A stretch of 62,235 bases of DNA from positions 443,885-506,119 of the forward strand of contig BJOX01000049.1 in assembly GCA_009731375.1 (NCBI GenBank), given 5' to 3'. Position numbers and translations under genes: made by a program. Origin of the DNA: Paulinella micropora (taxonomy: Eukaryota > Cercozoa > Imbricatea > Euglyphida). Under the pieces are notes generated by a model. The model worked only from the letters and a program-made list of their open reading frames with translations. It searched no databases and had not been told where the DNA came from. Within the stretch, counting starts at the first letter, position 1. Each line of letters opens with the position of its first letter. This document shows positions 21,401 through 48,314 of this stretch, one piece after another.

Positions 21401-22563
21401 ATGAAATATCGACTAATGTCAGAAAAAAGGAGCTTCTGATTTCGTCAACCAGGAAGTCTGTGGGTAAAGTATTAACCCGATGCCCAGCTAAGCCGTGATG
21501 TTTGCACGGAAGGGACTGATACAGGCAATACCAAAGCTCCCTAGTACCAGGCGGGGCCAGGGCTCGTTCCATAAAGCGCCCCTTGCAGAACGAGCTCCCA
21601 CCTCCATTACAGAGGGCCCAGTAAGCAGATGGAGTTTCGAGACTGTTCGACAGTCTAGTATAAACCGACAGAGCACTGTGGGTTTTATTCCGGGCTCAAC
21701 AAGCGAGAAAGGGCACCCTGAGGGAACAGGATTGTGCTTCCCGTCGCTATTTCGGCATGTGACTTATAGGCGTATGGCTAGGCACACATAAGGCACCCCA
21801 CCACGGGCCCAGCACACCCACACCATCCCCTAATTCTCTGTCTGTCGACAGATGGCACCCATTTCAAAAAATCAAGCCCAAGAGAGGGTCAGTGACACCT
21901 CAAGTGGCCTTGGTTCATTCCGTAGAGTAAGTGATAAGATCAACTGATGAAATATCGACTAATGTCAGAAAAAAGGAGCTTCTGATTTCGTCAACCAGGA
22001 AGTCTGTGGGTAAAGTATTAACCCGATGCCCAGCTAAGCCGTGATGTTTGCACGGAAGGGACTGATACAGGCGATACCAAAGCTCCCTAGTACCAGGCGG
22101 GGCCAGGGCTCGTTCCATAAGCGCCCCTTGCAGAACGAGCTCCCACCTCCATTACAGAGGACCCAGTAAGCAGATGGAGTTTCGAGACTGTTCGACAGTC
22201 TAGTATAAACCGACAGAGCACTGTGGGTTTTATTCCGGGCTCAACAAGCGAGAAAGGGCACCCTGAGGGAACAGGATTGTGCTTCCCGTCGCTATTTCGG
22301 CATGTGACTTATAGGCGTATGGCTAGGCACACATAAGGCACCCCACCACGGGCCCAGCACACCCACACCATCCCCTAATTCTCTGTCTGTCGACAGATGG
22401 CACCCATTTCAAAAAATCAAGCCCAAGAGAGGGTCAGTGACACCTCAAGTGGCCTTGGTTCATTCCGTAGAGTAAGTGATAAGATCAACTGATGAAATAT
22501 CGACTAATGTCAGAAAAAAGGAGCTTCTGATTTCGTCAACCAGGAAGTCTGTGGGTAAAGTAT

Positions 22564-22565
<2 letters not shown>
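21401..22565. repeat. 546-bp tandem repeat, 2.1 copies
   Basis: Unit 1 spans 21401-21946 (546 bp), unit 2 21947-22491 (545 bp), and a truncated third 22492-22565. Units are almost identical (one A missing in the AAAGCG word, plus a few substitutions). Each holds a hairpin AGACTG-TTCGA-CAGTCT and a 12-bp palindrome TCTGTCGACAGA, but no conserved ORF. GATA runs flank the array on both sides, as if the repeat were inserted in, or amplified between, microsatellite tracts. I do not recognise it as rDNA, snRNA or a known satellite. Confidence 0.9.
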
Positions 22566-22610
<45 letters not shown>

Positions 22611-22680
22611 GTAGATAGGTAGATAGATAGATAGATATATAGATAGGTAGATAGATAGATAGATAGATAAGATAGAAAGA
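22561..22680. repeat. (GATA)n microsatellite
   Basis: GATA/GGTA tetranucleotides run directly on from the truncated third 546-bp unit. Confidence 0.95.
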
Positions 22681-23151
22681 TAGACTGGTTGCATGTCTAC
22701 TGTCTCGTGTACAATGAGTGCATGCATGTCTTCTGGTGTTTGAGGAGTATATGAGAGTACAAAGATAGTAGAAGCATTATAGTACAACCCAGCAGAAAAA
22801 TACGACACAACTTGCTTACAGGGCCGTATATGAGGCTGCTTAGATACTTTAAGCAGGATCTTGGCGTAGCCAAGCAGAAAAGGCCTACAACTTGTCTGTA
22901 TACTCTGCAATTGAGAAAAGCAGCGTAGGTACATGTTAGGATTTGTAGGAACCGCAAGAAGCAAGTCCCAGAATCAACAAGACGTGTCACAAAACCATGT
23001 GTATTTGCGTAATCGCCCGTAACAAACATGGTTAAGATAAATGCACAAAAAGCCCACGTGTTTTGCGATCATCAAGGATTTGGTGGCACCATCCACCAGT
23101 GCGAGAAATTTCAGTGTGCTTCAGTCAGTTAGTCGTTGACTCCTTTCAACA
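22681..23151. other. 3' flank of the metallophosphatase gene
   Basis: Single-copy sequence without a convincing coding frame. Minus-strand open frames of up to 133 codons look non-coding in composition. It may hold the 3' UTR of the minus-strand gene ending at 23152. Confidence 0.4.
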
Positions 23152-25059
23152 TCAAACGGACGGACGCAATCCAGCACGCGAAAGCCGTCCCGAAACTGCA
23201 GCCGAAGCTCTACGTTTTGTTGTAGTTGCAGACACCTTATGTGTGTATCCATCTCCGGTGTTCTGGTCCTGCATTCCCAACGACGCCGCTCTGCGCCGTA
23301 CGACTGGGTCTTGGATGACAAAGGTATCGTTTAATGACCCTTCGTAGGAGGACCTAATGAACTGGAACTCCAGCTGACTCTGTGTAACCGTCACCATGCC
23401 AAAACCATACGTCGAGATGTCAACTGAGGCGAAATAGCCCCATTCCGCATCCGCCGGGTCCATGGTCCGCAAATCGACTCCACCTGTTGCAAACGTGTTG
23501 ATACGGACATTCACATTGGTGGTGAAGTTAAAGGCGCAAAGTTATAGATTCACACGTAGTTTTGTTGGATTGATAATTCAAGACACAACATTTATAATTC
23601 AGGAAATAAATCTGGTACCTGTGCCAACCACCGCGATGACCGTCCCGCTACCCTTGACCATGACGTTATCAGCGTCCACCACACAATTCACATCATACGA
23701 ATCGACCACAGCGCAAGTAATTTGCTTTGTTCTTTCGTAGCCGTGCTCGTGGCCTTGTAAAATTAGGTCCACTCCATTCTGAAACAGCATGGGGATAAAG
23801 TCCGAGCCAAGTTCGTTGCTCTTGGTTAGGACGGAAATGAAATTTTTATGCATAGCGACGATGATCCATTTGATGCCCTGGGCTTTGGCGGCAAGCACAG
23901 CGTCTCGGGTGTAATTGAAGCCCTGGCCGTTTATTTCAAAGGTGTTGAGCCATTCCAAACTGCCGGTCACCCCAGGAGTCACGAAAATGATACGGACCAT
24001 AGGCGCAGCGACTGGAAAATCAACATAGTAGCGTTTGCCGTATAGGCTCAGGTCTGACACGGCAGAGCTGAGGTCGTTGCGGCAATTTTTAATGTACTGG
24101 TCGATGTCCCCACCGTAATCCTCGCCAGTCTCGTGGTTTCCAGCCAGCAGCAACAGGTTGTAGATTCCCATTTGTTGCCAGTAGCTGCACCAGGTGGCCT
24201 CGCCGCCGGGCGTGTAGGACAGATCCCCGGTCGCCACGAAAAAGTCAAGCGCAGAGATCGCGACCAAATCGACCATAGAGTAAAAACGAGGGCTTAGACC
24301 AAAATCTCCTGCCACCCCGAAACGAAATGCGCGCGGAGGTGGCGGCGGTGGCGCAGTAGGCGTCGTCGTCTGAAGATAAGGGTTATAACAATAGTCTCTC
24401 GCGCGCACACCAGTTCCATAGCAGCCTGGAACCGACTCCACCCAGTTGCGCTGAAAGCATTTCAGGCCACTGGCAGGCCAGCCGCACTCAGCATCGGTGT
24501 CGCAGTCCCCCTGACATGCCTTGAAGTTGCAGGCAGCTCCGCAGTTGTCGTTGGTCACTTTGAGCTCCTTGAAATAGCAGTAGTCTTTAGCATCGACGGC
24601 GGTGCCACTGCAACCAGGAACCGGCATGCCAGCATCGCGTTGGAAACAGCTCAATCCTGGCGCGCAATCAGAGTCTTCGTCGCAGTCGCCTACGCATAGC
24701 CCAAAGTTGCAGTTCGGGCAGTTTTCACGGGCTGCGTCGTAAAATATCGCAGGGTCGCTTGTGTCTGCGGGGACGCAGTAGCCCACGCCCGACTGTCCTT
24801 CGCCCGCACAGAACGGTACTGCTTCGAGCCCAGACCTAGTGAAGCAAACCAAACCCGCAGCGCACTGCACGTTGGAAGTGCATGCACCTTCGCAGTGGCC
24901 ACAGCCGCCGGTGGAACACTCTGTGCTCAGAGTTTTCAGAATGTAACCTGCCATCAACGTAAAACGAAGTGGGACCAGCAACCATTTAGTCAACCTTTCA
25001 CTGCAAGCAAAAGGCATTATTAATTTGAGCACAAATTTTAGGGCTTGGAGCATTCTCAA
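23152..25059 (-). CDS. Secreted metallophosphatase with N-terminal Cys-rich repeats (purple-acid-phosphatase-like)
   Basis: Two exons: 25059-23619 and 23483-23152, with a 135-bp intron (GTACCAG...GCAACAG) whose removal restores GTGG, as expected for the family. Three Cys-rich repeats of about 55 residues come first, each with D-x-DC, GLxCFxR, VPGC and DYC-type spacing. A Pro-rich hinge follows, then the calcineurin-like phosphoesterase core: AGDFG, GDLSYT, AGNHETG, VAMHKNF and LQGHEHGYER, all metal-binding blocks present. The C-terminal exon has the closing strands (EWGYFASVDIS, then GSLNDTFVI). The protein would hydrolyse phosphate esters, probably outside the cell or in a vacuole. The start is uncertain. 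The ORF opens at 25059, but a phase-1 splice acceptor just before ECSTGG (24920) would allow an upstream exon to supply the N-terminus. Confidence 0.85.
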
Positions 25060-25099
25060 CCATTCATTTTGGTACTACATTGTCGTAATCTTCGCGAAT

Positions 25100-25114
25100 C
25101 TTCATTTCGCACTG

Positions 25115-25158
<44 letters not shown>

Positions 25159-25235
25159 CGATTTAAGCAAACGTCATCATAACGATTGACTCCATGGCAT
25201 TCAAACACNNNNNNNNNNTTCACTTTTGGACTAAA
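25100..25235. repeat. Poly-A run and 10-N gap
   Basis: An A-run at about 25115-25157 is followed by single-copy sequence and 10 N (25209-25218). The gap separates the phosphatase from the micro-exon array. Confidence 0.9.
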
Positions 25236-25266
25236 GCAGTAGTAGTAGTAGTACTAGAAGTAGTAT

Positions 25267-25298
<32 letters not shown>

Positions 25299-25386
25299 TT
25301 CTGCAGTGGCAACAGCGATTGAATTGATAGTATAAATATGGACTTGGAAGTAAAAAAGAAGGAAGAGGGAGAGGAAGGGGGGAGAC

Positions 25387-36001
<10,615 letters not shown>

Positions 36002-37090
36002 CTTCTTGTGTCAGTCTCGTGTTGGTCTCTCTAGATTCTGAACCGTCGTCAGTTTCGCGCCGTCTCTGGCGGTGCACAAATCAGTTGACCCAAAACTTTT
36101 GACGCCATTTTCACACATTCCCGGTCCGTTGCCAAAAAGTGACACTTTTCCCACCACTGACGCACTTTTCCCTACGCAACCAAAACCCAAATTTCCCCAC
36201 CGCAGGCAGGAAAACACCATATTTCACTGGCCTGTGGTGGGCAAGTTTGGGTTGTTGAACTGAGTCAATTTTTTCTGCATGTGATAAGAACTACGAGAAA
36301 AAGTCCCTGGAAAAACCAGCCGGCCCTCTTCTTGTCCTCTCCCCAATGTCCTGCGATTGCACAGCGCAAATAGCGGTAAATATGATTTCCTATTTGGAAA
36401 GGTCTTGTCATTTTTTTATCCTCGAAAAAAGGCACCCAAGTTCCCCACCACCCTTCCAGTTTCACGAGTGTGTGTTAGTTTCATTGTGCGTTTGTGTTTT
36501 CTCACCTCCCTCGAAAGGGCACCCTTATTGCTTCACTACATGCGATGCGTGAAAGCCTATGGACTCTGCATCTGCAGTGAGCGCATTTGCAACTCAAGGC
36601 TCAAGCTCGTGATGTGAAAGAAGTCATGGCGGTGAAGCTTTCAAGGAGGGACATAGACTTTGTGAATAGGAAGAGGGGAACCAAAAAGAAAAGAAAGAAA
36701 ATTCTAAGTCAACAGAGGCGTAGCTGAGATCTTTTCAAGAATCCCCCACCCATTGCATTTAGCTACTTGGTAACTGAAGGAAAATGTATGAAAAACTAGC
36801 AGGGCACCTGACTCCAAGATCCCATTGCATTTAGCTACTGGTTAACTGAAGGACAATGTATGAAAAACTAGCAGGGCACCTGACTCCAAGATTTAGGGCA
36901 CCAAGGTGACCCTCTTGCTAACCCACAGTGCACTCGTCAAAGGGGACACAGTTTGAAATGGAAGAGGGAAGAAGGACAGTGTGAAGGAGGAGTGGACAGT
37001 GTGATATTCGATGCCACAGTCATGAAGGAAGGCATTCCATTCATTACGTTCCCTCAAAAGATTTAACCCGACTATCTAATCCTACCTACC
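36002..37090. other. Intergenic region between divergent genes, with a 72-bp tandem duplication
   Basis: Lies between the minus-strand signal-peptide exon and the plus-strand zinc-finger gene, so it may hold both promoters. A direct repeat of 72 bp occurs at 36749-36820 and 36821-36892 with few differences. I see no reliable ORF or TATA box. Confidence 0.5.
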
Positions 37091-37289
37091 TAGCTAGTGA
37101 AGGGTACCCTTATACAAACCTACCTACCTACCTACCTACCTACCTACCTACCTACAAACCCACCTACCTACCTACCTACCTACCTACCTACCTACCTACC
37201 TACCTACAAACCCACCTACCTACCTACCTACCTACAAACCCACCTACCTACCTACCTACCTACCTTGGGTAGGTGGGTACGTAGGTAGA

Positions 37290-37325
<36 letters not shown>

Positions 37326-37634
37326 TATATAGATAGCATTAGATAGATATAGATATAGATATACATAGATAGATAGATAGATATATAGGTAGATAGATAG
37401 ATAGATAGATAGATAGATTAGATAGATAGATATAGATATAGATATAGGTATAGATAGAGAGATCGAGAGAAAGAGGAAGAGAAAGAAAGAGAGAGAGAAA
37501 GAGAGATTGAGAGAGGATATAGAGAGAGAGAGAGGGAGGGAGAGATCGAGAGAAAGAGGAAGAGAAAGAAAAAGAGAGAGAAAGAGAGAGAGAGAAGGAG
37601 AGAGAGAAAGAGGAAGAGAAAGAGAGAGAGAGAC

Positions 37635-37667
<33 letters not shown>

Positions 37668-37769
37668 CAGAGAGAGAGAGAGATAGAGAGATGCATAGAT
37701 GGATGGATGGATGGATGGATCGATCGATCGATCGATAGATGGATCGATAGATGGATCCGAATACATCGC

Positions 37770-37800
<31 letters not shown>
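37091..37800. repeat. (CCTA)n, (GATA)n and (GA)n microsatellites
   Basis: CCTA repeats interrupted by CAAACC (37095-37265), GATA/GACA repeats to 37440, GA-rich to 37690, then GGAT and GT repeats ending in the splice acceptor at 37800. Confidence 0.93.
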
Positions 37801-42917
<5,117 letters not shown>

Positions 42918-42929
42918 TAGGATTGAGTA

Positions 42930-42993
42930 ATTGACTTGATTGATTGATTGATTGATTGGATTGATTGATTGATTGATTGATCGATCGATCGAT

Positions 42994-43028
<35 letters not shown>

Positions 43029-43050
43029 GATTGATTGATTGATTGATTGA

Positions 43051-43084
<34 letters not shown>

Positions 43085-43101
43085 GATTGATTCATTGATT
43101 C

Positions 43102-43139
<38 letters not shown>

Positions 43140-43294
43140 GGATGGATGGATGGATTGATGGATTGCTTGAGGGACGAGGAATCCACGGCGATCGACCTGC
43201 AAACATCGCGGGTCAATAGATGACTCTTGAGTTGGATAGATAGATAGATAACCTGAGTTTGATAGATAATTAACCCTGAGTTAGACAGACAGAC

Positions 43295-43345
<51 letters not shown>

Positions 43346-43660
43346 TAGATAGATAGATAGAAGATAGAGACATAGAGAGATAGAGAGATAGAGATAGATA
43401 TAGAGACATAGAGAGATAGAGAGATAGATAGATAGAGAGATAGATAGATAGATAGATCGATTCGATCGATCGATCGAAAGGGCAAAGCAATAGAAAGTAC
43501 CAATCAGTCCCACTTCTGAGTTGTTTCCTCATAGAGAGATAGAGAGATAGATAGATAGAGAGATAGATAGATAGATAGATCGATTCGATCGATCGATCGA
43601 AAGGGCAAAGCAATAGAAAGTACCAATCAGTCCCACTTCTGAGTTGTTTCCTCCATGTTT
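42930..43660. repeat. (GATT)n, (GATA)n and a 124-bp tandem duplication
   Basis: GATT/GATC repeats (42930-43150), GATA/GACA repeats (43255-43460), then a duplicated 124-bp block ending in CACTTCTGAGTTGTTTCCTC at about 43530 and 43653. Confidence 0.88.
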
Positions 43661-44329
43661 CTCCTTCAACTTTTATCACTCACTCTTGCTAGAGATATTT
43701 TACCAAACTCTTGCTAGAGAATAGTTATTACTGTGGAAAATTCTTCCCCCTGTAGTAGTTTCCACACTGTACATGCGCCACGCGGATTATTACTGTATCG
43801 ATCCTTGGCCTCAAAATCCAACGTGCTTTTCCACATTTTACATGCTGTACATGCGCGACCGGGGGCGCGTCATTATTTTCATTACTACTCCCTACCTCTG
43901 AGTTTCAGTCTACATGATCCTGAATTTCTGGGCTTCGGGTGGGAAAGAGAAAGAGCCACCCCAGGCCAGCACAAACTGGGCTGGGGTCGCTCTCTTCCAC
44001 GCGAAACACGAAGTTTGAGATTGTGTGAAATAAGGCATAGTAGTGGTCAATCATCAGGCTTGTCGCAGAAATCAGTTACACCTAACCTGACCTGACCTAA
44101 CCTAACCTAACCTAAGAAAGACAGGAATTAGTGCAAAAACGTCTACAAGTCGATGACGATGACTAACACATTGTTCCGATCATAAGCGTTTTTCAGCCAA
44201 TAGTGTTTGCAAAGCAACTGGGTTACCCAATCAGCTTTGCTATACCAGCTAGTAAGCTTACGGCATGGTGCAAGGCTGATTACCAATTAAGGCTATTGCC
44301 ATAATGAGGTATTATTGTTGTTATTGTTA

Positions 44330-44330
<1 letters not shown>
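43661..44330. other. Unassigned sequence with a short telomere-like CCTAA tract
   Basis: No ORF with family motifs. At about 44080-44114 seven CCTAA/CCTGA pentamers occur in tandem, resembling TTAGG-type telomere repeat. Confidence 0.5.

Positions 44331-44415
<85 letters not shown>
44331..44415. repeat. (ATT)n microsatellite
   Basis: About 85 bp of ATT units. Unlike the other ATT runs, I see no SINE head next to it. Confidence 0.95.
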
Positions 44416-45795
44416 TATTGTTGTTGTTGTTGCTGTTGTTGTAGTTATTGCAGCTATTATTATTGTTATCGTAGTCTAATATGGTGTTGAACAAGCCTTG
44501 CGAGTTTGTTCAAAAGCACCAGCACGTCAGCGCATGAGAAGTTCTACCTTCTTAAGTACTACGAGCAATCACTTTCTGCCCTTTGTTTTCAGTCGATTCT
44601 GGTTGCTGTCGCTTGTGTAGTGGTTCGTTTTTCGGCTTTAATCAAGACCTTTCTAATGAGCCATGACACAGGTATTGGACGCAAGATCCTGGTTGAGAAC
44701 AAAGCGCTTGAATTCATTTTTCCTTGTACTTAAGAACCAGGAACTAAGACCCCGAACGTCTCGTGCAGTTCATAACGCTTCCGTCCAGAATACGGGATTA
44801 CAAATCATTAATGTATCGCTTAGTATGCATAGATGCAACTAACGGAATGGTACTTCACCAAATCGACTACTATTGTTATCGACCTTTCAAGAGGAAAAAA
44901 AAGGAAATTGTGTATTGGTTAGTGTGGCTTTCACGTTTGGTGAAAAATTTTCTTTCTTTCTTGAATGTCGCTAGCTATGAGTATTTGATAACATTCGAGC
45001 AGCAACATGGTCTAACTTTACTCATTTTCTCAGTCAATGCTTGGAACATGCTGAGTACGCCGTGTGAAAGCTCTTGTTTGGTCTGAGCCTTTCAAACGAT
45101 TACTCACACAGTGTTGTAGCGCGACGATTGACGGACTCTGAACAATGAGCCCAACCAACGTTGGACGATTTGACTGGTCTCTAGACTCGAAATATCGTCA
45201 GTACTGGCTTACTGTTTACTTACTACATACCAACGCTGCTATTACTATAAACCTTACAAGATAGTGAGTATTAATGTAAAATGATATGAAAGCATAGTCT
45301 AATATAGATTCATCTTTCATTATAATATAAATGTCAACAGAGAATACTGAGCAGCACTGCCACTCGTATACATATTTACAATAACAAGACATTACAGTTA
45401 TCAATTATATCCTAGAAATTAATTTCTCGTGATCCATACGAAGTGTTATTGGAATACCAGATATTAATATGTAGGATTAGTTATTACTTAATATTAAAAC
45501 TAAATGTTTTGTACTAAACCTTCGTTCTGAATCTTCACTGCAGGGTCACCTTTTATGAATACATGACCTTGAAGTGCTGACTGCCTACGATGCACAAAAA
45601 CCTCCGCACTTGCTTTCCGTCTTAAACCGGCACTCGGGGCGTCCCCCTCCTACCGGCTTGCGACTTACAAACTGGAAGAATTTAGCAAACTGAACAATTC
45701 CCGCCAGTCCAACTGCCGACGTCACAAAAGATGTAGCTTCCAGAATTGACGTGACCCACGAAACGTACGGATATTAATATGTGTAAAATGTGTAT
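44416..45795. other. AT-moderate region without a supported gene
   Basis: Frames of 75 and 107 codons (44506-44733, 44763-45086) have no recognisable motif. They could be decayed transposase sequence upstream of the DDE relic at 45.8 kb, but I cannot show this. Confidence 0.4.
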
Positions 45796-45797
45796 CA

Positions 45798-46060
45798 GCT
45801 GGCTTTCTGGTTTCGGGAGAGAAATTGATTCTGGACAATGCAGCAATACATCATGCAAAACAAGTCGTCACCTCCCTGAAGATCGTTCTGGGAGCTGTGG
45901 GAGTCGAGCTGGTGTATTTGCCCCGATACTCACCTGAATTGAATCCAGCAGAGTTTACTTTTTAGTGAGCGAAGGAAGACATGCGCCGCGACAATACGCA
46001 AGGTTCTTTTCTGGCCAGAATTCTCATCTTTTGCAAAGACCTGCACCCAAGAAAAAAATG
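45798..46060 (+). pseudogene. DDE (Tc1/mariner-like) transposase remnant
   Basis: In one frame from about 45798: GEKLILDNAAIHHAKQ, then VELVYLPRYSPELNPAEF, the second-Asp block and the third-acid block of DDE_3/Tc1-type transposases (D-N-A-x-IH and LPxYSPxLNPxE). Two stop codons (TAGTGA near 45964) follow, then AKEDMRRD, which fits the family's continuation. N-terminal DNA-binding and first-Asp regions are not seen. A dead 3' fragment of a cut-and-paste transposase. A MITE 200 bp downstream may be a related non-autonomous element. Confidence 0.75.
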
Positions 46061-46267
46061 AAGAAGGCGTATGATCACTGCATTCCTTGATCCAGGTTAC
46101 TTAGGATCAATGTGGGACGCCGCAGCCGCAACGCTGGCACGTGAATTGAAATATAGTGCCTTGCATAATTCTTAAAGGTTCATGCAGGAGCAGTCATATA
46201 CTAAGAAATAAGTGTAGCGGCAGAGTAAGTTTCAGTCGTTCAAGCAATATTAATATTCATGATGTAG

Positions 46268-46551
46268 TATTACTGAGTACATTCAAGTGTCAAACTCAGC
46301 AATCAAATTTGATTTAAGGGTCAGATTTCAGATTAGCGGTCAGATTTTAGATTAGCGGCCAGAATTCAAATTAGTTTAATTTAAAGGTAACATTTCGCAA
46401 AAATGATACAGATTTTGCGGACGTATATAGCTGTTAAATTGAACTAATTTGAATTCTGACCACTAATTCGAAATCTGACCGCTAATCTGAAATCTGACAC
46501 TTAACTGAAATTCGATTGCTGAGTTTGAGACTTGAATGTACCCAGTAATAT
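46268..46551. mobile_element. MITE with about 120-bp inverted arms
   Basis: The left arm TATTACTGAGTACATTCAAG... (46268 on) matches the reverse complement of the right arm ending CCCAGTAATA at 46550, over roughly 120 bp with few mismatches. The arms carry internal subrepeats of GTCAGATTTCAGATTAGCG. The outer TA fits a Tc1/mariner-type target site (inference). Confidence 0.75.
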
Positions 46552-46814
46552 TATTCACATATTAAGCGCGATACTGAGTAACCATACTATTAATATACTA
46601 CAGGAACGAGTTTTTATTATTATCAACAGAAGCCTTAATCTATTAATAATATTAATAGTATTATATTTATGTATTAATATTAATATATATAGTAATCATG
46701 GAGTCATAAACTGTCTGTTATTTGACTGAGTTTGATGTATATTAATAACTAAGCTTTTTTTTAGCTCCGACCGGGTTGGGGGGGGGGGGGCTGCCCAGGG
46801 CGGCCGCTTTCTAA

Positions 46815-46960
46815 TAATTTCAACTGCCCCGTAATTTGAATTCTGGTTACTAATTTGAAATCCGGTCCGAGGCTAATTCAAATTCTGGACGCTAATCTGA
46901 AATCTGACTCTAGTTGAAATTCGATGGTTGAGTTTGACACTTGAATGTACCCAGTAATAA
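46815..46960. mobile_element. Partial second MITE copy (right arm)
   Basis: Matches the right arm of the element at 46268-46551 from AATTTGAATTCTGG to TTGAATGTACCCAGTAATA, with substitutions. The left arm is absent. A G-run followed by an 8-bp GCGGCCGC word (about 46800) lies just upstream. Confidence 0.65.
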
Positions 46961-47459
46961 TGATAAAAAGCTGGTGCTACCAGTACCAGGATAAGTGACT
47001 ACCATTGACTGTATTAATAACTAATAATACTACTAACAGTAACGACTACTATTTACTGATAATTGAGCTGCGAACAAGTGACATAACTGAGGAGAAAGGG
47101 TCTAACTAATGTCTAACTTGATGCTCACCCTTAATTAGACTCCCTGTGACGAGTCAGTGGCACGGTCCTACCACAGTCCGCAACTAACAACTATATCATG
47201 TAAATAAGCAGGCGCACGTGAGCTACCCTACGTCTTCAGTGGAGTTCGGCTAAATAGCTACTGCTACACTATGAACACACTACAAACTAAAGCGCTGTAA
47301 GTACACCAGTGCGGCAAATGATAAGACTAAAGAAAAGAGCAAATGCGCTAGCCGCCTACGACTCCAATGCTGGTGGAGTTCGGCAATCTAGAACTTGACT
47401 TATTAATATAAAATCTACATGCTTGCTATCGCCGGGGTATCCTATCCAAAGTACTAACA
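46961..47459. other. 3' flank of the copia element, LTR not resolved
   Basis: AT-moderate sequence. GTGGAGTTCGGC occurs twice (about 47240 and 47373), a possible LTR-related word, but I cannot match it to the 5' side near 54.5 kb. Confidence 0.35.
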
Positions 47460-47676
47460 AAATCCACGCTAGATGGAAGTCCCACCGTAGTAGAAAGTCC
47501 CATCACACGAAACCGCCGCCAGCCGTCGGGAGCCTCTTGCATCTTCATGAGGGATCGGTCCCCGAGTCCGATGCTCTAATCGGACGCGACGTGCCGCAAT
47601 CGCCGGAGATACTGATCCCCACGCGCAGGCTTGGTGTTGATGTCGGCGATGTTGTCCTCGGACGCCACCTTCTCGT

Positions 47677-48314
47677 TCACCACGAGCACAGCGTCGACCT
47701 CCCATACACAACAATCGCAAAGCGTAAGTCCACATGCCCGAGCTTCCTATTAAACACATTAGTTTCAGCAATATCAAGGGCACCCTGGTTGTCTCCGTAC
47801 AGGACTGGGGGCTGCCCCCACCCGTACGGCCCTAGCGCTTCTGCGACCCGGCCATCCGCTATTCCCTGCACAAAATTTATTATTTTATCCTGCCACCATC
47901 GCGTAGACTTCCGCCTCGCAGGATGATGCTTCCGGTTCCGGCGCGCCGGCACCAGACGCTTGCCGTCGGCCACCACCTCCAGCTCGCCGCTCCCCGGCAC
48001 GGCCGCCACCAGCTCATCGCGCTCGCTTTCGCCTCCACCCGGGCACGCAGGGTCGCATAAGTAGGGAAGCGCCACCGACACGTTCCGCTTTGACCAGAAA
48101 GGCAGCACGGAGCCGCCAAGAAGGAAATGAAAACCACTGGCAGCCAGTCGCGCTCGGCGATCCTCTGGCATACCCTTCCAGCTAGAATCCGCTCATGACA
48201 AAAGACGGGTGCCGTTCGCTTTGGTGAAGCGAATGCCCTTGGTGCGGGTACCACTAAGGTACCGCACAACCTGCTCGGCTTGCTGGTAATTAAATAACTC
48301 TGGCTTGGAGGCAT
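47677..48314 (-). CDS. copia RNase H domain
   Basis: SGFHFLLGGSVLPFWSKRN is the start of the copia RNase H fold. Further on come the DELVA region and VLYGDNQGALDIAETN with the catalytic Asp, then GHVDLRF, the family's H-(V/I)-D end. The preceding part, joined after the RT, is in another frame (48314-48180). It removes RNA from the cDNA hybrid. Confidence 0.75.

Noticed and set aside
46790-46810. NotI-like GCGGCCGC after a G-run as vector sequence
   Set aside because: A single 8-bp word, with MITE sequence directly after it; no polylinker or vector sequence around it.
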